Origin: Anaerolineae bacterium
GTDB lineage: Bacteria; Chloroflexota; Anaerolineae; Epilineales; Epilineaceae
Length of the DNA stretch: 40,565 nucleotides
Direction of reading: 5' to 3'
Assembly: GCA_029262755.1 (NCBI GenBank)
Contig: JAJCYU010000038.1
Coordinates: 1-40,565 of the forward strand
The notes beneath the pieces are model-generated. The model was not told the origin of the DNA. It ran no database searches and saw only the letters and a program-made list of their open reading frames with translations. The first letter of the stretch is position 1. Each line of letters opens with the position of its first letter. This document shows positions 18,798 to 26,705 of this stretch, piece by piece. The translations under genes were made by a program, and so were the position numbers.

Positions 18798-19318
18798 GGT
18801 GCGGACCCCGCCGCCGGCTCGGCCGCCGTCTGGGAAGCAGACCCCGCCGCGGAACCTGTTGCGGGCTGCTCTTCAGCGATCCGCTTGAAACGGGCCAGGC
18901 CCTCGGTGAGTTCGCTTTCCGCTCGTCCGATCATGGCGCGCGCCCCGATCCGGGCGATCATGGATCGGAACTGCAACTCGACGGTCTGTCGGAAGCGCGT
19001 AGAGGATCCCCCCTTGCCTACGGCCTCCAAGAGCCACGTTACGTCCGCCTGAACGCTCAAGGCCTCGTGCGAGCCCCCGACCACCATCTGATTCGGCGGA
19101 TCCAGCTCCCTCACCCGCGCGTCGAGCGTGAGCACGCGGTCGCCGTCCGCGCCGAGCACGACACGCACCCGAGACCCCTCCACGATCTCCTCTGCGTCAT
19201 GGAGCAACCGGATCTCCCGCAGATACGGGATGAAGGCTGAGGCGCGCTCGAAATCCATCAACGTGCGCCATACGTCCTCTGGCGGCCGCTTGATCACGAC
19301 GACGTGGTCAAGTTTCAT
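18794..19318 (-). CDS. SRPBCC-superfamily (START-like) protein
   Basis: 174 residues. The opening (MKLDHVVVIKRPPEDVWRTLMDFERASAFIPYLREIR) and closing helix (MIARIGARAMIGRAESELTEGLARFKRIAEE) are those of the polyketide-cyclase/CoxG-like hydrophobic-pocket fold. The ligand is unknown. The last ~25 residues are Ala/Ser/Gly/Pro-rich and disordered. AGGAG lies 8 nt before the ATG. The start overlaps the end of scpA by 11 bp and the end overlaps the M23 gene by 4 bp, so it is embedded in the coupled run. Confidence 0.85.
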   Translation of the reverse strand: MKLDHVVVIKRPPEDVWRTLMDFERASAFIPYLREIRLLHDAEEIVEGSRVRVVLGADGDRVLTLDARVRELDPPNQMVVGGSHEALSVQADVTWLLEAVGKGGSSTRFRQTVELQFRSMIARIGARAMIGRAESELTEGLARFKRIAEEQPATGSAAGSASQTAAEPAAGSAP

Positions 19319-20207
19319 CGTCCCACTCCTCTCCGGTGAATGCGCCGCCCTCGCCGGGAACGGCGACTGTAGCTAGGGCCGAGCGGGCTTCGATTCGAAT
19401 GTTGCCGAACAGATCGTCTTGGGTCACCCGCACGGCCCAGCGGCGCAGCATCTCGAGCAGCGCCAGAAAGCTCACGATGACGAACTCGCGCGGCTCAGCA
19501 TCGGCCGGTCGGCCGGAAAGCACGATTTCTTCAAACGACGCGCTGCCCTGTCGTAGCAGGATTTCGCGAATCGTCGTGAAGCGTTCACGCAGGTGAACGC
19601 GGTGGGCGCGTACGGGCGGCCCGGTAGGTTCGTTCGTCTGCTTGGCCGCCTCCGCCAAGGCACGACGGAACGCGGCCGCGAGGTCGTCGGCCGTCGCCTC
19701 GTCATCCGGACGGGGCGCCGGGCCGCTGGGTGCAGGCGGCGGCGCCGCGGCGCGCGGAAAGGCACGCAGCCCCTCGCGCTCGCGCTCGGCGAGCCCCTCC
19801 GCGACGCGGCGGTAGCGTCGATATTCGCGCAGGCGCTCAAGCAACTCGGCCGCGTCCGCGTCCTCATCCAGCTCGTCGCCGGGGGGTCGTGGTAGCAGCC
19901 ACCTGCTCTTGATCGATACGAGCGTTGCCGCCGTTTCGCAGAAATCGGCAAGCTCCGGCACGTCCACGGCTTGCAGCGTGGCAAGATGCTTGAGGTATTG
20001 GTCCGTCACCATGGCCAGGGAAACCGTGGACAAGTCCAGCGCCTCGCGCCGGATCAAGGTCAGCAGCAGCTCGAGCGGCCCTTCGAAGACCGGCAACACC
20101 ACCCTCCATCGCGATCCAGCGCGTTCGAGCACGGAGGGCGGCGCCTTCGTCGCGACGGGCTCGGGCACCCGTTCGTGCTCGGGCTGTGTCGCCGGGGCAT
20201 CGCTCAT
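19308..20207 (-). CDS. scpA: Segregation and condensation protein A
   Basis: Kleisin of the SMC-ScpAB condensin. 299 residues with the signature start of the domain (LPVFEGPLELLLTLIRREALDL...VTDQYLKHL), then LADFCETAATLVSIKSRWLLP, a Pro/Ala-rich middle and a C-terminal winged helix (SFEEIVLSGRPADAE...VSFLALLEMLRRWAVRVTQDDLFGNI). The frame is open to 20291; ATG 20207 was chosen because it overlaps the amidase stop as ATGA. scpB, normally the next gene, is absent: the next gene is the SRPBCC protein. Confidence 0.93.
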   Translation of the reverse strand: MSDAPATQPEHERVPEPVATKAPPSVLERAGSRWRVVLPVFEGPLELLLTLIRREALDLSTVSLAMVTDQYLKHLATLQAVDVPELADFCETAATLVSIKSRWLLPRPPGDELDEDADAAELLERLREYRRYRRVAEGLAEREREGLRAFPRAAAPPPAPSGPAPRPDDEATADDLAAAFRRALAEAAKQTNEPTGPPVRAHRVHLRERFTTIREILLRQGSASFEEIVLSGRPADAEPREFVIVSFLALLEMLRRWAVRVTQDDLFGNIRIEARSALATVAVPGEGGAFTGEEWDDET

Positions 20208-21400
20208 CGTCGTGCGGTCGGGCGACCGGCAATGGCGACCTCGGACAGGAGGCGGCGCTTCCAGTCGGCATAGAAACGCGGGCCGGGGCACGGTGTTTGG
20301 ACGAGCTCGCCGTGGCCGCGCACCACCTCGGGCGGCAGACCGAGATCGTCGAGCACGCGCGCGATGAGCATGGCCGTACGGGAAAGCTGCACGGGGCTGG
20401 GTGAGGCGTGTGCGAAGTCACCACTCAGCGCAATGCCAACCGCGACGGGGTTGAACTGCCGAACGTGATGGCTGACCGCGCTTAGGTCCTGGGTCTGCCA
20501 CACGGTGCCATCGATGCCGACGACAAAGTGGTAGCCGATGCCCGGCCACCCGTGCGCTTCCACGTGCTCGCGCGCGATGTCGTGCGGGGTGACCTCAGCG
20601 GGCGCGCCCGTGTGGTGGATGGCCACGTAGCGGATGTCGGCCAGGGGCCGTCGCGGGTAGCCGCCCTGCTTCGAGGGCAGCGTGTCGATCAAGTCGACCA
20701 CGGCCAGGTCTGCTCGTGGACCGGATGTGCCGTTCTCGCCGTGCAGGGCGCGCGCCATCCGAAGCCAATCCGAGCCCAGATCCCGCGGGCGCACACGACC
20801 CGGCGCATGCTCCTGCAACGCGAGGCGCTCAAAGAGTTGGGTTCGGATCCCATCCATGAGCAACTCCCCGCTGATCGGGGCGCCGCAGAGCGTGGGTCCA
20901 AAGTGCTCGTAGAACGAAAGAAAGGGCCCGCGCACCTCGTATCCGCTATCGCCGAACACGCGGCGCGGACCGACATCGGCGTCCGGACCCGCACGCGGCG
21001 GCGCCGGCGGCAGCGCGATGCCTTCCGGGACTGGATTGGGGGCCGGGGCCGGGGATGGGGACGGGGCCGAGGACGTTGCAGGGGCAGGCATAGGACCGGG
21101 CGAAGGGTCCGGCGCAGCGTTGGGCGTACGGTCCGGCGCAAGGTTGGGCGACGGCGGCGACAGGACGGGAGGCGTTTCGGGTGTCGCTTGCTCGGCCGGC
21201 CCGGAATATCCGGCCGACCCGGAATCTACCGCCGGCGCGATTGGTGTGGTCGCGTGGGCGCGACCCGTCTCCGTCGTTTCGAGCGCATCGGCAGCTTGCC
21301 GCACGTCCGACGCAGCCGGCGTATCGGACGGGTCGGAGGCGGTGTCCGTCGCGGCAGCCGCGGCGCGTCTCGTTTCCAGCAAGTATTCGTCGAAGATCAT
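20204..21400 (-). CDS. N-acetylmuramoyl-L-alanine amidase (Amidase_2/PGRP type)
   Basis: 398 residues. Residues ~1-145 are an Ala/Pro/Ser-rich low-complexity region with no clear signal peptide; a middle domain (VFGDSGYEVRGPFLSFYEHFGPTLCGAPI) precedes the C-terminal Amidase_2 domain: RYVAIHHTG (first Zn His), GIGYHFVVG, and VRGHGELVQTPCPG (second Zn His and the Cys ligand). The frame can be opened at a GTG (21451), but a TATACT box at 21433-21438 and GGGAG 7 nt before ATG 21400 favour the shorter form. How it leaves the cell is not apparent. First gene of the coupled run leading to scpA. Confidence 0.85.
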   Translation of the reverse strand: MIFDEYLLETRRAAAAATDTASDPSDTPAASDVRQAADALETTETGRAHATTPIAPAVDSGSAGYSGPAEQATPETPPVLSPPSPNLAPDRTPNAAPDPSPGPMPAPATSSAPSPSPAPAPNPVPEGIALPPAPPRAGPDADVGPRRVFGDSGYEVRGPFLSFYEHFGPTLCGAPISGELLMDGIRTQLFERLALQEHAPGRVRPRDLGSDWLRMARALHGENGTSGPRADLAVVDLIDTLPSKQGGYPRRPLADIRYVAIHHTGAPAEVTPHDIAREHVEAHGWPGIGYHFVVGIDGTVWQTQDLSAVSHHVRQFNPVAVGIALSGDFAHASPSPVQLSRTAMLIARVLDDLGLPPEVVRGHGELVQTPCPGPRFYADWKRRLLSEVAIAGRPTARR

Positions 21401-21432
21401 GCGTCGCTCCCGCGCTTCGGCATCGGTGGGTG

Positions 21433-21438
21433 AGTATA
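21433..21438 (-). promoter_or_regulatory. Putative -10 element of the amidase-scpA-holB-ricT run
   Basis: TATACT on the minus strand, about 33 bp before the amidase ATG. No -35 consensus at 16-18 bp. It would start a transcript of about 7.6 kb. Confidence 0.4.
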
Positions 21439-21521
21439 GCGCGCGGAGCACGCCTCGCGCCGACCCGAGCGCCCGTCACATCGTGCCGAGCGGGCCGGCC
21501 GCCGTACGGGCGATGGAACCC

Positions 21522-22232
21522 TCAGCCGAAACCCAAGCCGCGTTCGCGCAACGAGATCCATCCGCGGCGGGCCAGGATCACGTGGTCGAGCACCTCGATG
21601 TCGAGCAGCCGCCCCGCCGCCACGATACGTTTGGTGATACGCACATCGTCGGCGCTCGGCGCCGGATCGCCCGACGGATGGTTGTGGGCCAAGAGGATGG
21701 CGGGGCAGTTTCGCCGCACCGCCTCGCGGAAGACTTCGGAGACGCGAACCAGGCTGCCGGACACCGAGCCTTTGTAGAGCTCGTGCACCCCGAGGACGTC
21801 GTGCCGCACGCTCAGCAGGACGACGCGCAGGTGCTCCTGCTCGAGGAGGATCATCTCCGGGCCGAGCAATGCGACGGCGTCCGCCGGTGTAGACACGCGG
21901 CGCGGGGCGTCCGCCGCGGCGTCCAGCCGGTGCCCGAGCTCGATCGCCGCACGCAACTGCGCGGCCTTGGCCGGGCCGCAGCCCGCGACGCGGCAGAGCT
22001 CTTCGTTGGACGCCGCGGCGAGCCCGGCCAACCCGAATCGCCCCAGCAAGCGCTGGGCGAGGGTCAACGCGCTCTGCCCGCGCGCGCCCGTACCCACGAC
22101 GATCGCCACGAGCTCGGCCGTGGCGAGCGAACGCGGACCGGCGCGCGCCAGGCGCTCCCGCGGCTGCTCCACCACCGGCAGGTCGCGAATACGATCGCCC
22201 GTGGCACCGGGCTGTGACGAATCGGCGGACAT
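21522..22232 (-). CDS. radC: RadC family JAMM-domain protein
   Basis: 236 residues. N-terminal helix-hairpin-helix region (LCRVAGCGPAKAAQLRAAIELGHRL) and C-terminal JAB/MPN metalloprotease-like domain with the full motif HNHPSGDPAPSADD near residue 190. The family is widespread, of disputed function (not shown to be a DNA repair protein). CGGAG lies 8 nt before the ATG. Separated from the amidase gene by 121 bp containing a -10 box, so probably its own unit. Confidence 0.95.
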   Translation of the reverse strand: MSADSSQPGATGDRIRDLPVVEQPRERLARAGPRSLATAELVAIVVGTGARGQSALTLAQRLLGRFGLAGLAAASNEELCRVAGCGPAKAAQLRAAIELGHRLDAAADAPRRVSTPADAVALLGPEMILLEQEHLRVVLLSVRHDVLGVHELYKGSVSGSLVRVSEVFREAVRRNCPAILLAHNHPSGDPAPSADDVRITKRIVAAGRLLDIEVLDHVILARRGWISLRERGLGFG

Positions 22233-22623
22233 GGCAATGCTCCGGGCAGTGTCGGAGGGGGTGACGCCGGAAGCCGCACCCTAATCACGGAGCTCGCCCG
22301 CGCCGGTCGAGCAACCGGTACGCGCCGGGCGGTCGGGCCTTGCGGGGATCGGTCCGGTACTTGATCCGGGAGGCGATGGAATGGCGGTGCGGTATGCGGT
22401 TCGCGCGGCGACCGGCCGGCGCTACGAGCGCGCCCGGCAAGCCTACCGCCTCCGGCCGCTGCGCCGGGAGAGAGTTTGCGCCGTGTTCGCGCCCCGATCG
22501 CGACATGCGACGCGTGCTGCGGTGAGACCGCAACGGTTGGGGCGTCGGCGGAACCTTGCGACGCGGCGCGGGCCTCCTTTATACTCGTCCGCCCTGCCGG
22601 CGCCATTCCAATTGGGACGTGCC
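22233..22623. other. Divergent intergenic region, radC / HAD hydrolase
   Basis: A 391-bp gap. It contains the HAD gene promoter (22556-22585). The HAD frame stays open back to 22381, but the Arg-rich upstream translation and the promoter inside it argue that it is not coding. No RNA gene seen. Confidence 0.5.
22556..22585 (+). promoter_or_regulatory. Sigma70-type promoter of the HAD hydrolase-rnd pair
   Basis: TTGCGA (22556-22561), 18-bp spacer, TATACT (22580-22585). The start would be near 22592, about 32 nt before the HAD ATG. Confidence 0.6.
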
Positions 22624-23280
22624 ATGACCCACAACCCAAGTACGCCCGCCGGCGTCCTCTTCGATGTAGAGGGTGTCATCGCCCATCCCGATCCTGCGGC
22701 CGCGGAGCGTCTGCTGTCCGCGATGGACCTGGATCTTGCGGCCGTGACCCGTGCTCGCAACACGGACGCCACGTACCCACTCTGGGAGCGGTACTCCATC
22801 GGGCGTCTCGCACCGGCCGACTATTGGGCAGCCGTCGCACGCGCTTTGGGGCGCACGGACGATGCGGAGACCGTCGCCGGTCTGCGCCGCGCTCAACGCG
22901 CAGCGTGGTGGGCGTGTATCGACGATGCGGTGCTGGCCATCGTCGACGAGTTGCGGTCCACGGCGGCGCGGGAGGACCGTGCGCTGCGCATCGGGCTACT
23001 GTCCAACAGCGCACCCGAACACGAGGCGTACATCGGTCGCTTCGCGGGGCACTTCGACGCCGCGTGCTTCTCGCATCGCACCGGCCTGCGCAAACCGGAT
23101 CCCGCGGCCTACCGGCTTGCCGCGGCGGCCATCGAGCTGCCCATGGAAGCGACGGCCTTCGTCGACGACAAGACCCGAAACACAGATGCGGCGCGAGCGC
23201 TGGGCATGGCCGCGATCCCGTTCACGGACGCGGCGGCGTTGCGCGTTTCGTTGGCGGGTCTTGGGCTCCTCGCGCGATGA
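22624..23280 (+). CDS. HAD-superfamily hydrolase (subfamily IA)
   Basis: 218 residues with all four HAD motifs: nucleophile Asp14 in FDVEGVI, motif II LLSNSAPEHE, motif III Lys in LRKPDPAAYRLA, and motif IV FVDDKTRNTDAARALGM. Closest in style to YihX-like sugar phosphatases. The usual acid/base Asp two places after the nucleophile is Glu16, as in a minority of HAD enzymes, so phosphatase activity is likely but not certain. The frame is open to 22381; ATG 22624 was chosen from the promoter position and the start of the fold. Its stop overlaps the rnd ATG. Confidence 0.88.
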   Translation: MTHNPSTPAGVLFDVEGVIAHPDPAAAERLLSAMDLDLAAVTRARNTDATYPLWERYSIGRLAPADYWAAVARALGRTDDAETVAGLRRAQRAAWWACIDDAVLAIVDELRSTAAREDRALRIGLLSNSAPEHEAYIGRFAGHFDAACFSHRTGLRKPDPAAYRLAAAAIELPMEATAFVDDKTRNTDAARALGMAAIPFTDAAALRVSLAGLGLLAR

Positions 23281-24416
23281 GTGCCCCCTTCCGACTGATC
23301 GACAACGAAGCCGCGTGGGACTCGGTTGCCGATGCCCTGGCCGCGGCGACGGCGCTCGCCTTCGATCTGGAGGCCGACGGCTTCCATCGCTACCCCGAAC
23401 GCACGGCCCTGTTGCAGGTGGGGCTGCCCGGCGGCGAGATCCTGATCGTCGATCCGCTGGCGATCCCCGACCTCGGCCCCTTGGCCACGGCCATGACCGA
23501 TCCCGCACGCCCGTTGATCCTCCATTCGGGCAGCTACGACGTCCGTGCCCTGGACCGTGACTTCGGATTGCGGGTCGGCGCGCTGATCGACACGGCGTTG
23601 GCGGCGCAGTTCTGCGGAGAACGCCGGTTGGGTCTCGGCAACGTCTTGCGCGAACGCTTGGATATCGATCTGCCCAAGCCCAAGCGGCTACAACGCTTCG
23701 ACTGGTCGCGCCGACCGCTGCCCGACGATGCGCTCGCCTACGCGGCCGGCGACGTCGAGCACTTGTTCGCGCTAGCCGAGGACACGGTCGGCGAGGTGGA
23801 GCGACTCGGCCGACGGGCGTGGTTGGACGAGGAGTGCGCGCGTCTGGCCGCCGTGCGCTGGGAGGCGCCTCCGCCGCCCGAGGAGGCCTTCCGACGGGTC
23901 AAGGGCGCTCGGGACCTCGACGACGCCCAACGTGCCGTGCTACGCGCGTTGTTTGCGTTCCGCGAGGTCGAGGCCGTGCGCTCCGGACGGCCCCCGCATT
24001 ACGTGTTGAGCAATGCGGCGATGCTGGCGATCGCGGTCGACTCCGCGCAGGACCCCTCACGGGTTCGCGGCATCGGCGGTATGCTCCGCGGCGACGGGAT
24101 GAACCGCCTCCGGGCGGCGATCCGCGACGGCCTAGCCGCAGCGCCGGAGCCGTGGCCTCGCCCGCGCGGTCGCAACCCGTGGACCCCCGAGGCACGTGAC
24201 CGACTCCAGAGCCTGAAGGCCTGGCGACGCGGCGTGGCCGAAGGCCTCGACCTCGATCCCGGCATCGTTTGGCCGGCCGCGCACTTGGAGCGTCTGGCCC
24301 TGGAACCCAGCGCCGAGCCTCGCTCGCTCGACGAGGGCTCGCCGCCGTGGATCCGTGAGTGGCAGTGGAACACGCTGGGCGAATCGCTCATCGAGGCCGT
24401 CGCGCGCATCAGCTGA
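23277..24416 (+). CDS. rnd: Ribonuclease D (3'-5' exonuclease with HRDC domain)
   Basis: 379 residues. DEDDy exonuclease: Asp30 and Glu32 (FDLEAD), Asp88 (LHSGSYDVRAL), Tyr155 and Asp159 (LAYAAGDVEHL). A single HRDC domain follows (about 205-290, LDDAQRAVLRALFAFREVEA...), then a C-terminal helical part ending in WNTLGESLIEAVARIS. In other bacteria it trims tRNA and other stable RNA 3' ends. The ATG (23277) overlaps the HAD stop as ATGA, so the frame's upstream extension is not used. Confidence 0.93.
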   Translation: MSAPFRLIDNEAAWDSVADALAAATALAFDLEADGFHRYPERTALLQVGLPGGEILIVDPLAIPDLGPLATAMTDPARPLILHSGSYDVRALDRDFGLRVGALIDTALAAQFCGERRLGLGNVLRERLDIDLPKPKRLQRFDWSRRPLPDDALAYAAGDVEHLFALAEDTVGEVERLGRRAWLDEECARLAAVRWEAPPPPEEAFRRVKGARDLDDAQRAVLRALFAFREVEAVRSGRPPHYVLSNAAMLAIAVDSAQDPSRVRGIGGMLRGDGMNRLRAAIRDGLAAAPEPWPRPRGRNPWTPEARDRLQSLKAWRRGVAEGLDLDPGIVWPAAHLERLALEPSAEPRSLDEGSPPWIREWQWNTLGESLIEAVARIS

Positions 24417-24463
24417 CACATCTGGTTGCTCGCGGTCACGCTGCCTTTGAGCCCATCGCCCTG

Positions 24464-25750
24464 CTACGGCAACGTGCCGGCGCCCGACGCGTCTGGCGCG
24501 CCTTGACCCGATGTGCCCACGCTGGATCCGGACTCGCCGCCCGGTTCCCCCTCGTCGATCGGCAGCATGTGCAGCATACCCTCGGCGGGTCCGCGTTCGG
24601 TGCGCTCGAGTTGGGATTTGAACTCCAGCGCGTAGATATCGACCAGGGCCAAAGTAATCGCGGCCAAGATCGGGCCGACGACAAATCCCATGACGCCGAA
24701 CACCGCGATGCCTCCCAGCGTCGCGAAGAAGATCACGAGATCGTGGAGGCCGGCGCCGCGGCCGACCAGACGCGGACGCAGGACGTTGTCGATCGTCGAG
24801 ATCAGCACCGCTGTGACGAGCAGGATGATCACGCCCTGCCACACGTTGCCGAGCAAGAGCTGCACGACGCCGATGGGATACATGACGATCCAGGTGCCGA
24901 GCAGGGGTACGACCGAGAGGATGATCATCACGACACCCCAGAGCATCGGGGCCTCGACCCCGGTCAACCACAGCAGCAGCCCGCCCGTACCGCCTTGGAT
25001 CAGGCCGATCAGAAACGAGCCGCGCAGCGTCGCGCGTGAGACGGAAACGAGGCGGTCGAGCAACAGCTGTTCGTAGCGTTCTCGAAGAGGCGACAGGTAG
25101 CGCAAACGCGCCACGATGCGCTCCCCGTCGCGGAAGAAATAGAACATCGTGAACAGCACGATGAACAGGTTGGCCAGGAGTTGGAACGCGCCGGATGACG
25201 TGCGGTTGACGACGCGGGCCGCGAGGTTGCCCGCCGTGCCGAACACGTTCTCGAAGGTGGCGGTCAGGTCCGGCTGCGGCAGGCTGAGCTGCCGGATCGG
25301 TTCGGAGAGCAGAAGCCTTCCGACCGGGCCCTCCTCCCACGCAGCCAATTGGACAGCCATCGAATCGCTGCTGCTCTGAATCCAGGCGAGGAACGGCCCT
25401 TCGGCGATCGTGAACAAGCGCACGACCTCGAGGCGAACGAGGCCGAAGGTGATGTACATCGGCACCACGACCAACGTGACGACGACCACGATGCTGATAA
25501 ACGCCGCGACGCCGGCGCGACCGCGCAGGCGCCGCACGAGCCCGACCTGCAACGGCCAGGCGAGCACCGCGACCACCGCGGCGATGATCACCGGTGTGAT
25601 GAAGAAGCGCATCAGGTAGAAGAAGACCGTGACGAAGATCGCCAACAGGCCGAGCAACCAGATGCGCCCGAAACGCTCCGCCGTTAGGACCGGTAACGCG
25701 ATCCTGCGACGCGCGGTGCGGGGTTCCGCGGGAGGGGAGTCCGGGCTCAC
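24464..25750 (-). CDS. AI-2E family (PerM/YdiK-like) membrane transporter
   Basis: 428 residues with about eight membrane helices in the family's layout: a paired N-terminal set (about 29-110), a soluble stretch (120-190) and a C-terminal set with the signatures LIQGGTGGLLLWLTGVEAPMLWGVVMIILSVVPLLG, 'VLRPRLVGRGAGLHDLVIFFATLGGI' and 'GFVVGPILAAI'. Members export various small molecules or ions; the AI-2 role of the founding member is not general. The last ~50 residues are hydrophilic. Starts with GTG (25748-25750), which overlaps the stop of the alpha/beta hydrolase by GTGA. Confidence 0.92.
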   Translation of the reverse strand: MSPDSPPAEPRTARRRIALPVLTAERFGRIWLLGLLAIFVTVFFYLMRFFITPVIIAAVVAVLAWPLQVGLVRRLRGRAGVAAFISIVVVVTLVVVPMYITFGLVRLEVVRLFTIAEGPFLAWIQSSSDSMAVQLAAWEEGPVGRLLLSEPIRQLSLPQPDLTATFENVFGTAGNLAARVVNRTSSGAFQLLANLFIVLFTMFYFFRDGERIVARLRYLSPLRERYEQLLLDRLVSVSRATLRGSFLIGLIQGGTGGLLLWLTGVEAPMLWGVVMIILSVVPLLGTWIVMYPIGVVQLLLGNVWQGVIILLVTAVLISTIDNVLRPRLVGRGAGLHDLVIFFATLGGIAVFGVMGFVVGPILAAITLALVDIYALEFKSQLERTERGPAEGMLHMLPIDEGEPGGESGSSVGTSGQGAPDASGAGTLP

Positions 25751-26577
25751 GCCTCGTCGAGGGTGGCGGCGATCTCGCCGAGGAAGGCTGAAACCGCCGC
25801 GTTGAAGGCCTCCGGACGTTCCAGCGTGGGCAGATGTCCGGCACCGTCGATCAGCACCAGGCGCGCGCCGGGAATCGCGGCAGCCATGGCCTCGGCTTCG
25901 GCGTGCGGGATCACCCGGTCGGCCGTGCCGTGGAGGACGAGCGTCGGAATCTGGATCGTCGGCAGCATGGCCGTCGAGTCCGCGCGATCGCGCATGGCGG
26001 CTAGCGCGCCCATCGTGCCCTCGACCGAGCTTGCGCGCAGGATGTCCTCGACTTCGTCGACGAGATCGGGATCGGATTCGTAGGTGGCCTCGGCCAGAAG
26101 CTTGGGCAGCATGCCCGCGACGACGGGGTCGATGCCATCGGCCGCCACCTTGGCGATCGTGGCGTCGCGACCGGACTTCGCATCGTCGTTGTCCGCGCCC
26201 GCCTTCGTGGAGGACAAGATCAAGCCGGCGAAACGGTCCGGCTGCTGGCGCACGAGTTCAAGCGCGATGTAGCCGCCCATGGATAGCCCACCGACCACGA
26301 TCGGGCCGTCGAGGCCGAGCGCGTCGAGCAGCGCCATGCAGTCGTCGGCCAGCTCGGCCATCATGTACTCGCCGTCCACAGGCTCGCTGTCGCCGAAGCC
26401 GCGTAGGTCCGGCGCGATCACGCGCGCGTGATAGCCCAGCTCGGCCAATTGCGGCTCCCACATCCGGCTGCTCAGCGGGAATCCGTGGATCAGCAGCAAC
26501 ACCAGGTCAGGCGTGCTGTCCGCATAGGCGAGGGTGATCATTTCCGGCATGCCTTCGTCGGCGCCGTTCTGGGTCAT
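25747..26577 (-). CDS. Alpha/beta-hydrolase
   Basis: 276 residues. Complete triad: nucleophile Ser in GGLSMGGY, Asp in HGTADRVIP, His in GAGHLPTLERP; oxyanion HGFPLSSRMW near the N-terminus and DLRGFGDSE. Resembles esterase/3-oxoadipate-enol-lactonase-like enzymes; substrate unknown. The frame is open to 26712, but ATG 26577 has AAAGAGAGA upstream. It is coupled to the AI-2E transporter gene by a 4-bp overlap. Confidence 0.92.
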   Translation of the reverse strand: MTQNGADEGMPEMITLAYADSTPDLVLLLIHGFPLSSRMWEPQLAELGYHARVIAPDLRGFGDSEPVDGEYMMAELADDCMALLDALGLDGPIVVGGLSMGGYIALELVRQQPDRFAGLILSSTKAGADNDDAKSGRDATIAKVAADGIDPVVAGMLPKLLAEATYESDPDLVDEVEDILRASSVEGTMGALAAMRDRADSTAMLPTIQIPTLVLHGTADRVIPHAEAEAMAAAIPGARLVLIDGAGHLPTLERPEAFNAAVSAFLGEIAATLDEA

Positions 26578-26705
26578 GGCGGGTCTCTCTTTGGTGGGCG
26601 CCGAGGGCGCTGCGATCGGCCGCGAAGGATACGCCGTGGAACCGTCGGTCGCCAATGGCGCTGCGATCCCTTGCCGGGCGGCAGCGCTGCCGACATCATG
26701 GCACG

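Noticed and set aside
22381-22623. In-frame upstream extension of the HAD hydrolase
   Set aside because: Arg-rich, unlike the family start, and the only good promoter (22556-22585) lies inside it.
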